Shown one piece after another: positions 1 to 5,259 of a stretch of DNA of 6,585 bases. Made by a program: the position numbers and the translations under genes. Within the stretch, counting starts at the first letter, position 1, and each line of letters starts with the position of its first letter. The notes beneath the pieces are model-generated. The model did not search any database. It was given only the letters and a program-made list of their open reading frames with translations, and was not told the DNA's origin. This stretch comes from Nitrosomonadales bacterium (GTDB lineage Bacteria; Pseudomonadota; Gammaproteobacteria; Burkholderiales; Methylophilaceae). The DNA lies in the NCBI GenBank assembly GCA_018657165.1, contig JABHXS010000019.1, positions 1 through 6,585 of the forward strand, read 5' to 3'.

Positions 1-624
1 GATGGGTATTTACCTGAAGCCCTTAAGAACTACCTTGCTAGGCTTGGGTGGTCACACGGGGATGATGAAAAATTTTCTATGGAAGACTTTTGTAAGTGGT
101 TTGATTTTAAGCATGTGACTTCGTCTTCCGCACAGTTCGATAAGGCAAAGCTAGATTGGTTAAATGGTGAGTATATTAAAGCATACGATTTAGATAAGTT
201 AACAGACATGGCAGCTCATAAATTTAAAAAAATGAATTTGTTGTTTGACGATAAAAAAATGATTCGTAATGCAATTAGTTTGTACAGAGATAGGGAAACA
301 AATGTAAACCAACTTTTTGAAAATATCGTTTATTTTTTTAAAAAACCTGATTTCAATACTGAATTAGAATCTAAATTTATTGATGCAGAGAGTAAAAAGA
401 ATATGAAAGCATTAGTACATGAATTGCAACTTTTAATTTGGGAAGAAAATGAAATAAATCAGTGTATAAAAGGATTTGTGAAAAATAATAATTTAAAATT
501 TCCAGAAATCGCAATGCCACTTAGGGTAAAGTTAGCTGGAAATTTAAATACCCCCAATATCGGTAGTATAATATTTGTCTTAGGGCTTGATGAGGTTAAA
601 AAAAGATTAAGCGACTGTCTTTAA
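1..624 (+). CDS. gltX: Glutamyl-tRNA synthetase, C-terminal part (5' end outside window)
   Basis: GltX charges tRNA-Glu with glutamate in the cytoplasm. The reading frame is open from the first base and gives 207 residues before a TAA stop, so the class I catalytic core, including the KMSKS-type loop, lies upstream of the window. The first residues (DGYLPEALKNYLARLGWSHG) are the segment that normally follows that loop in bacterial GltX. SSAQFDKAKLDWLNGEYI, around visible residues 42-59, is also characteristic. The rest is the helical anticodon-binding domain, ending in the typical LAGNLNTPNIGSIIFVLGLDEV-like stretch shortly before the stop. An ATG at 79 is internal methionine, not the start. 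In many betaproteobacteria der, and in enterobacteria miaA, precedes hfq, so gltX here is a local rearrangement. The 25-nt gap to hfq and the lack of a terminator suggest read-through transcription. Family assignment is firm. Confidence 0.95.
   Translation, partial: DGYLPEALKNYLARLGWSHGDDEKFSMEDFCKWFDFKHVTSSSAQFDKAKLDWLNGEYIKAYDLDKLTDMAAHKFKKMNLLFDDKKMIRNAISLYRDRETNVNQLFENIVYFFKKPDFNTELESKFIDAESKKNMKALVHELQLLIWEENEINQCIKGFVKNNNLKFPEIAMPLRVKLAGNLNTPNIGSIIFVLGLDEVKKRLSDCL
543..572 (+). promoter_or_regulatory. Possible sigma-70 promoter for hfq inside the gltX 3' end
   Basis: A perfect -10 hexamer TATAAT lies at 567-572. Eighteen bases upstream is a weaker -35 candidate, TTTAAA (543-548, 4 of 6 matches to TTGACA). 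There is no TGn extension. Transcription would start near 579-580, giving a leader of about 70 nt before the hfq ATG. Promoters for hfq inside the preceding gene are known in E. coli (within miaA), which makes the location plausible. In DNA this AT-rich a TATAAT can easily arise by chance, so the call is tentative. Confidence 0.3.
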
Positions 625-649
625 AATTTAAAATAAGTAAATTATAAAT

Positions 650-859
650 ATGCAGCTACAAGAAAATTTTTTAAATAAAGTGATAGAGGAAAATATCTCT
701 GTCTCTATATATCTTTTGAATGGCATAAAATTACAAGGTAATATCCACTCTTTTGATCAGTTTGTCATTGTTTTGAATGGACAAGCCCCCCAGCTTATTT
801 ATAAGCATTCAATTTCAACTATTGTTCCTTCAAAGAAAGTGAGTTTAAGTCAATCATAG
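650..859 (+). CDS. hfq: RNA chaperone Hfq, short form with altered rim
   Basis: Hfq is a hexameric Sm-like ring that binds sRNAs and mRNAs and promotes their pairing. The 69-residue product shows Sm1 (VSIYLLNGIKLQGNIHSFDQ, residues 18-37) and the Sm2 signature YKHSIST (51-57). Proximal-face residues are kept (Q4, Q37, F38, K52, H53, equivalent to E. coli Q8, Q41, F42, K56, H57), as are distal-face residues (Y21, N24, G25, K27, Q29). The rim patch that reads RRER in E. coli (16-19) is IEEN here (12-15). Only about nine residues follow VP at 59-60, so the acidic C-terminal tail is missing. The ATG at 650 is the only reasonable start: an in-frame TAA lies at 638-640, with just ATT and ATA as near-cognate codons between. 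No Shine-Dalgarno sequence is visible in the AT-rich leader. hflX follows after 2 nt. Confidence 0.96.
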   Translation: MQLQENFLNKVIEENISVSIYLLNGIKLQGNIHSFDQFVIVLNGQAPQLIYKHSISTIVPSKKVSLSQS

Positions 860-861
860 AG

Positions 862-1983
862 ATGTTCGAAAGACCCAAGGTTGGTGAAAATGCAATATTA
901 GTAAGTCTTAATATTGATGATATTGATCATAAAGAAAATACAGCTGAGTTCAAACTGCTAGCATCCAGCGCAGGTTTTAAAATTTCCGAGTTAGTTGAAA
1001 GTCAGCGCAAGTTTCCTGATGCTAAATTTTTTATTGGTTCTGGAAAGTTAAAAGAATTGCAGCAAATCAAGGCTTTAGAAAAAATAACAACCATCATTTT
1101 TAATCACGAGCTTACTCCCTCACAGGAGAGAAATATTGAAAAAGCTACTTCTATGCGTGTTTACGATCGAACGGCTCTGATTCTGTTTATATTTGCAATG
1201 AGAGCCAAGAGTCACGAAGGGAAAATGCAAGTCGAATTAGCACACCTAAATCACCTGTCATCAAGATTAACAAAGGGTTGGAGTCATCTTGAAAGGCAAA
1301 AAGGGGGTATTGGTGTAAGGGGTGGTCCTGGAGAAAAACAAATTGAGCTTGATAGGAGAATGTTGGGGCAAAGAATAAAGCAGCTTAAAATTAAATTAAC
1401 AAAGCTAGAGAAACAAAGAGCAAATCAAAGGAGCGCCAGAAGAAGGTCAAAAGTTTTTACTATTGCAATTGTAGGTTATACAAACGCAGGTAAATCAACC
1501 TTATTTAATAGCCTTACAAGTGAGAAGATTTTGGCTGAAAATAAATTGTTTGCAACATTAGATACGACTTCACGAAAGTTGTTTATTGAGCATGGTCACG
1601 ATCTTGTAATATCAGATACTGTTGGGTTTATAAAAAATTTACCAACCACCCTTATAGAAGCTTTCAAATCAACTTTAGAAGAAGCCTCAGATGCTGATTT
1701 ACTTTTACATATTGTTGATATAAGTAATGCCAATAAGACGGAACAGATACTTCAAGTAGATAAAATTTTGAAAGAAATTGGTGCAAATAATATCCAACAG
1801 ATTCTTGTGTTAAATCAAATTGATAAAATTAAGCTTAACGCTGGATATGATAGAGATGAGTATGGTAAAATGAACCGCATTCAATTATCAGCTATTACGG
1901 GTGATGGGATTGAATTATTAAAGAAAGCAATTGTCGAAAGAAGTCTAGATTTTATCAATCAAAGAAATGGAAATTATGTTTAA
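862..1983 (+). CDS. hflX: Ribosome-associated GTPase HflX
   Basis: HflX is a cytoplasmic GTPase that binds the 50S subunit and splits stalled or stressed ribosomes in bacteria where it has been studied. The 373 residues contain the N-terminal HflX domain with FFIGSGKLKEL (56-66) and LTPSQERNIE (84-93). The glycine-rich HflX signature RQKGGIGVRGGPGEKQIELD follows at 145-164, then a basic coiled-coil stretch (about 165-196). The G domain has G1 GYTNAGKS (205-212), G2 ATLDTT (231-236), G3 DTVGF (252-256), G4 NQID (318-321) and G5 SAITGDG (from 343). G4 normally reads NKID, so glutamine replaces the usual lysine. The protein stops soon after G5 and lacks the roughly 60-residue C-terminal extension of E. 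coli HflX (426 aa); shorter forms are known in other bacteria. The ATG is 2 nt after the hfq stop with no strong Shine-Dalgarno, which suggests translational coupling. The 3' end overlaps hflK. Confidence 0.95.
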   Translation: MFERPKVGENAILVSLNIDDIDHKENTAEFKLLASSAGFKISELVESQRKFPDAKFFIGSGKLKELQQIKALEKITTIIFNHELTPSQERNIEKATSMRVYDRTALILFIFAMRAKSHEGKMQVELAHLNHLSSRLTKGWSHLERQKGGIGVRGGPGEKQIELDRRMLGQRIKQLKIKLTKLEKQRANQRSARRRSKVFTIAIVGYTNAGKSTLFNSLTSEKILAENKLFATLDTTSRKLFIEHGHDLVISDTVGFIKNLPTTLIEAFKSTLEEASDADLLLHIVDISNANKTEQILQVDKILKEIGANNIQQILVLNQIDKIKLNAGYDRDEYGKMNRIQLSAITGDGIELLKKAIVERSLDFINQRNGNYV

Positions 1984-3217
1984 ATTATTCGGATTTGTTG
2001 GTAACAAAATTTCAAAGGTAATCAAAAGTTCTAACAATGATGGGCCACCTGATTTAGATGAGCTAGTCAATGACCTTAAATCAAAAGTGAACAATGTTTT
2101 TAAATTAAAGCCAAAGGGCTCTAACAACGGAAGCGGTTCACAGCCACCCTCAAATGGTGCAGGTGATTCTGGAATAATAAAACCTTTGCCAATAATCATC
2201 GTTATTTTTTTACTTTGGTTGGCGACGGGTTTTTATATTGTTGATCAGGGTTCAAGGGGAGTCGTTTTGACATTCGGAGAAAATACAGGGGTTACTCAAC
2301 CGGGACCAAGGTGGCATATTCCATATCCAATCGAGACTGTTGAAATTGTTAACCAAGAGCAAGTCAGAACCATAGAGGTTGGCTATCGTTCACTTGGCGA
2401 GGGCGCAACACAACAGCTTAAAGAGTCCCTCATGTTAACTGGTGATGAAAATATTATCGACTTGCAATTTGCAGTTCAATATAATTTAAAATCAGTTGAA
2501 GATTTCCTTTTTAATAATCGTTCTGTTGAAGGGTCCGTTAGAGGCGCTGCTGAAACAGCAATTAGAGAGGTTGTTGGTAAAAGCGAGATGGATTTTGTTT
2601 TGTATGAAGGGCGAGAAGAGATCGCATTCAAAACTAAATCTTTGATGCAGTCTATCCTCGATTTGTATAAAACGGGAATTAACATTACCAGTGTTACCAT
2701 GCAGAATGCTCAGCCACCACAGCAAGTTCAAGCAGCATTTGATGATGCAGTGAAGGCTAAACAAGACCTTGAAAGACAAAAGAATGAAGGCCAAGCATAT
2801 GCTAATGATATTGTTCCGAAAGCTAGAGGTACCGCTTCAAGACTAACTGCTGAGGCAAATGGATATAAGATTTCCATAGAAAATGAGGCCTTAGGTAATG
2901 CGAGTCGCTTTGAGCAAATTTTGGCTGAATACATCAGAGCCCCTGAGGTAACAAAAAAAAGATTATTCTTAGAAACCCAAGAGCAAATAATGTCAACCGT
3001 AAGTAAAATTATTATTGATCAAAAAAGCTCAAATAGCCTTTTGTATCTTCCGCTTGATAAGATCATACAAAACTCTAATAAAAACAATGATGAGGAGCTT
3101 GATCTGAATAAAGCTTCAAATCAAAGAAACCCTGATGTTTCTGCATCAGATGTGATTAATTCTTTAACAGACCGCTCTAGAGGAGCTTTAAGAGCGCGTG
3201 AAAGAGATATAAGGTAA
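1967..3217 (+). CDS. hflK: FtsH protease modulator subunit HflK (SPFH membrane protein)
   Basis: HflK pairs with HflC in a large inner-membrane, periplasm-facing assembly that encloses the FtsH protease and modulates its activity. The 416-residue product has the conserved N-terminal DGPPDLDEL motif (25-33), a Gly/Ser/Asn/Pro linker (about 51-69) and one transmembrane helix (about 72-92, IIIVIFLLWLATGFYIV). An SPFH/band 7 domain follows, starting VDQGSRGVVLTFGE. RGAAETAIREVVGKSEMDFVLYEGR and the Ala/Glu-rich region around KAKQDLERQKNEGQAYANDIVPKARG are typical of HflK. The C-terminus is polar. Two starts are possible: ATG 1967 (17-bp overlap with hflX) and ATG 1976 (8-bp overlap, product starting MFKLFGF). 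Neither has a good ribosome-binding site, so the exact N-terminus is uncertain by three residues. An A8 run at 2953-2960 falls inside the coding region. hflC follows after 10 nt. Confidence 0.95.
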   Translation: MEIMFKLFGFVGNKISKVIKSSNNDGPPDLDELVNDLKSKVNNVFKLKPKGSNNGSGSQPPSNGAGDSGIIKPLPIIIVIFLLWLATGFYIVDQGSRGVVLTFGENTGVTQPGPRWHIPYPIETVEIVNQEQVRTIEVGYRSLGEGATQQLKESLMLTGDENIIDLQFAVQYNLKSVEDFLFNNRSVEGSVRGAAETAIREVVGKSEMDFVLYEGREEIAFKTKSLMQSILDLYKTGINITSVTMQNAQPPQQVQAAFDDAVKAKQDLERQKNEGQAYANDIVPKARGTASRLTAEANGYKISIENEALGNASRFEQILAEYIRAPEVTKKRLFLETQEQIMSTVSKIIIDQKSSNSLLYLPLDKIIQNSNKNNDEELDLNKASNQRNPDVSASDVINSLTDRSRGALRARERDIR

Positions 3218-3227
3218 ATATTTAATT

Positions 3228-4097
3228 ATGGGCAAGCTATCAAGAGTACTTGTATCAATCATTGTTGTACTGATCTTATTAAGCCTTTCAACGTTTACGG
3301 TTGATCAGAGGGAGTATGCGTTAGTTTTTAGGCTTGGTGAGATTGTTTCGGTTAAAAAAGATCCAGGCCTTTACTTTAAAACACCAATTATCGAGAATGT
3401 TAGATTTTTTGATAAAAGAATTCTAACTTATGAGTCAGAACAGCCAGATAGATTTATCACAAGTGAGAAAAAAAATGTATTAGTTGACTCATACATCAAG
3501 TGGAGAATTATGGATCCATCAAAGTATTATGTGTCAGTTAATGGCGATGAAAGACAAGCAGAGAGAAGAATAACGCAAACGGTGAATGATGGGCTTCGTG
3601 CTGAATTTGGTAAAAGAACTATCCAAGAGGTTGTTTCGGGTCAAAGGTCAGAGATCATGGGTATACTTCAGGAAAGAGCAGATAGGGAATCAAGATTAAT
3701 TGGGGTTGAGATATTGGATGTGAGGCTAAGACGAGTTGATCTTCCAGAAGAGGTAAGCCAATCAGTGTATCAAAGAATGAATGCTGAGAGGAAGTCAGTC
3801 GCTAATGAGTTAAGATCCCAAGGTTTTGCTGATTCAGAGAAAATTAGAGCCGTTGCTGAAAAAGAAAGGGATATCATTATTACAGAGGCATATAAGAATG
3901 CGCAAAAGATAAAAGGTGAGGGTGATGCCACTGCAGCCAAAATCTATGCAGAAGCATTCTCTAAAGACCGAAATTTTTATGATTTTTTTAGAAGTCTCGA
4001 GGCTTACAGAAAAAGCTTTAAAGGAAAGGATGATATTCTCATTCTCGATCCTAATTCTGATTTCTTTAAATTTTTAAAAAGCCCTGATAGCAAGTAA
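3228..4097 (+). CDS. hflC: FtsH protease modulator subunit HflC (SPFH membrane protein)
   Basis: HflC is the partner of HflK in the complex around FtsH. The 289 residues begin with a short positive segment and a single membrane-anchoring helix (about 6-24, RVLVSIIVVLILLSLSTFTV). The SPFH domain starts DQREYALVFRLGEIV (26-40) and runs through PGLYFKTPIIENVRFFDKRI (46-65) and VDSYIKWRIMDP (86-97). The signature GVEILDVRLRRVDLPEEV (159-176) and the heptad-rich stretch QRMNAERKSVANELRSQGFADSEKIRA (182-208) are classic for HflC. The C-terminal part, EAFSKDRNFYDFFRSLEAYRKSF followed by LILDPNSDFFKFL, also matches the family, so the protein is full length. By homology the bulk lies in the periplasm. 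A weak AAGG (3211-3214) sits 13 nt before the ATG. An A8 run occurs at 3468-3475. The TAA stop is followed directly by the TTG of the DUF2065 gene in the same frame. Confidence 0.96.
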   Translation: MGKLSRVLVSIIVVLILLSLSTFTVDQREYALVFRLGEIVSVKKDPGLYFKTPIIENVRFFDKRILTYESEQPDRFITSEKKNVLVDSYIKWRIMDPSKYYVSVNGDERQAERRITQTVNDGLRAEFGKRTIQEVVSGQRSEIMGILQERADRESRLIGVEILDVRLRRVDLPEEVSQSVYQRMNAERKSVANELRSQGFADSEKIRAVAEKERDIIITEAYKNAQKIKGEGDATAAKIYAEAFSKDRNFYDFFRSLEAYRKSFKGKDDILILDPNSDFFKFLKSPDSK

Positions 4098-4286
4098 TTG
4101 AGAGATTCTATTGTTTTAGCACTTGGTTTGGTTTTGGTTGTTGAGGGTTTGTTCCCTCTCTTTTTTACGCAGCTTTGGAAAGATGCGTTCATTAAAATAA
4201 CAAATCAGAAAAATGGGCAAATAAAGTTCTATGGACTTTTATCTGTCATTATTGGCATAATGATTATATTTATTGGAACCTATTAA
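4098..4286 (+). CDS. Small DUF2065 (YjeT-like) inner-membrane protein, TTG start
   Basis: This 62-residue protein belongs to the DUF2065 family, whose E. coli member YjeT also lies between hflC and purA; its function is unknown. Two hydrophobic helices are visible, about residues 4-22 (IVLALGLVLVVEGLFPLFF) and 44-60 (FYGLLSVIIGIMIIFIG). They are joined by a polar loop containing LWKDAFIKITNQKNGQIKFYG, which matches the family pattern. The EGL-P sequence near the end of helix 1 is characteristic. No ATG or GTG is available near the 5' end. TTG at 4098 is the first codon after the hflC stop, and starting there aligns the product with YjeT at full length. No Shine-Dalgarno is obvious, so expression probably depends on ribosomes finishing hflC. 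Its place beside hflK/hflC suggests a link to the HflKC-FtsH complex, which is inference from context only. Confidence 0.85.
   Translation: MRDSIVLALGLVLVVEGLFPLFFTQLWKDAFIKITNQKNGQIKFYGLLSVIIGIMIIFIGTY
4275..4277 (+). promoter_or_regulatory. Short ribosome-binding site supporting the ATG start of hisZ
   Basis: GGA at 4275-4277 lies 10 nt upstream of the ATG at 4288 and can pair weakly with the 16S rRNA tail. It overlaps the in-frame TTG at 4273, so it argues for initiation at the ATG, not the TTG. The site lies inside the end of the DUF2065 gene, so coupling with that gene is likely to help. Confidence 0.4.
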
Positions 4287-4287
4287 A

Positions 4288-5247
4288 ATGAACCAGTGGC
4301 TTCTTCCTGAAAACACAGAAGATATCTTCCCAGAAAAAGCAGTAGTTATTGAAACAAAAAAAAGACTTCTCCTAGATCTTTATCTTAAGAATGGGTACCA
4401 ATTAATTTTTCCATCCATGCTTGAATTCTCTGATTCTCTAAATGCATATGGGAGAGACCTAGACCTTGAAACCTATAAAGTTGTCGATCAAATGACGGGT
4501 AAGATGATGGGGGTTAGCTCTGACCTTACTACCCAGGCATTTAGAATTGATTCGCAAATGAAAGAGAAGGGTATTAATAAGCTATGTTATGCGGGTACCG
4601 TATTAAGAGCAAACCCTTCAAATAAGCAGCCTCGTGAATTGTTGCAAGTTGGTGCAGAATATTTTGGCGACGCTAGTATTGATGCAGATTTAGAGATTCA
4701 AAAACTTCTGATTGAATCTTTAAAAGCACTTGATATTAAAGACATTGTTCTTGATATTAATCATCTTGATGTTTATAACTCACTAAAAAATGAAATTTCG
4801 CTATCACCTAATGAAAGTTTAAAGCTTGGTGATGCGATGATGCTTAAAGATAAGGGTGAGATCGAAAAGATTCTTTCGGAAGTAAATAATAGCAAGATAA
4901 CAAATAAACTTATATCTCTTACAGATTTGTATGGCGATGAGTCAATTCTGGAAGATTTAAAAAAGGTGTTACCTGATCAAGCTGTTGCTAAAAACGTTAC
5001 TGAATCACTTACCTGTATTTGTGAAAGCTTAAAGAAAATGAACGTTGAAATAAGTTTTGATTTTTCTGATATCAGGGGTTATCAGTATCATACGGGTATT
5101 GTATATTCTGCTTACGCACAGAAATTTAATACATCGGTTGCTCAGGGCGGCCGTTACGATAATATGAATAAATCAATTGCCGATATAAGGCCGGCAACTG
5201 GATTTTCCATAGATCTAAGATTTATCATCAACAACCTCCTAACTTAA
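4288..5247 (+). CDS. hisZ: ATP phosphoribosyltransferase regulatory subunit HisZ, short form
   Basis: HisZ is a catalytically inactive relative of histidyl-tRNA synthetase that joins short-form HisG to make the first, feedback-regulated enzyme of histidine synthesis. The 319 residues begin MNQWLLPENTEDIFPEKA, matching the W-LPE---D-(L/F)P start of the family. Class II synthetase-like segments follow: FPSMLEFSDSL (41-51), SSDLTTQAFR (77-86), motif 2-like YAGTVLRANP...RELLQVGAE (101-124), the HisRS-like RGYQYHTGIVYSAY (263-276) and QGGRYDN...RPATGFSIDLR (286-311). I chose ATG 4288 over TTG 4273 because the TTG adds five residues absent from the family start. The protein ends right after the motif 3 region, whereas betaproteobacterial HisZ proteins of about 380-390 residues carry a further C-terminal region. 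Only 12 nt separate the stop from purA, so this is a clean absence. An internal A8 run lies at 4356-4363. Presence of HisZ implies a short-form HisG elsewhere in the genome. Confidence 0.92.
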   Translation: MNQWLLPENTEDIFPEKAVVIETKKRLLLDLYLKNGYQLIFPSMLEFSDSLNAYGRDLDLETYKVVDQMTGKMMGVSSDLTTQAFRIDSQMKEKGINKLCYAGTVLRANPSNKQPRELLQVGAEYFGDASIDADLEIQKLLIESLKALDIKDIVLDINHLDVYNSLKNEISLSPNESLKLGDAMMLKDKGEIEKILSEVNNSKITNKLISLTDLYGDESILEDLKKVLPDQAVAKNVTESLTCICESLKKMNVEISFDFSDIRGYQYHTGIVYSAYAQKFNTSVAQGGRYDNMNKSIADIRPATGFSIDLRFIINNLLT

Positions 5248-5259
5248 GAAAGAATTATT

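Noticed and set aside
333..345. T7A6 tract inside gltX as a terminator or regulatory palindrome
   Set aside because: It encodes normal YFFKKP residues of the GltX C-terminal domain, forms no GC stem, and similar runs recur throughout this AT-rich DNA.
622..649. Terminator or Hfq autoregulatory site in the gltX-hfq gap
   Set aside because: The gap is nearly all A and T with no GC stem or U-run after a hairpin. A search by eye for consecutive A-R-N triplets, the Hfq distal-face target, found no convincing repeat.
1945..2199. Minus-strand open frame opposite the hflX end and hflK start
   Set aside because: It lies wholly across two well-supported conserved genes, its translation resembles no family I recognise, and it has no promoter or ribosome-binding site of its own.
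2476..2934. Three overlapping minus-strand open frames opposite hflK
   Set aside because: They are antisense shadows of the conserved SPFH coding region, overlap one another, and show low-complexity Ser/Leu-rich translations.
4273..4287. TTG at 4273 as an upstream start for hisZ
   Set aside because: It would add five residues (ending PIK) not seen at the family N-terminus, overlap the DUF2065 gene, and place the only GGA ribosome-binding element on top of the start itself. ATG 4288 gives the family-like MNQWLLPE start.
5248..5259. Frameshifted remnant of the HisZ C-terminal region
   Set aside because: Only 12 nt separate hisZ from purA and purA begins at its normal N-terminus, so there is no room for about 60 residues.
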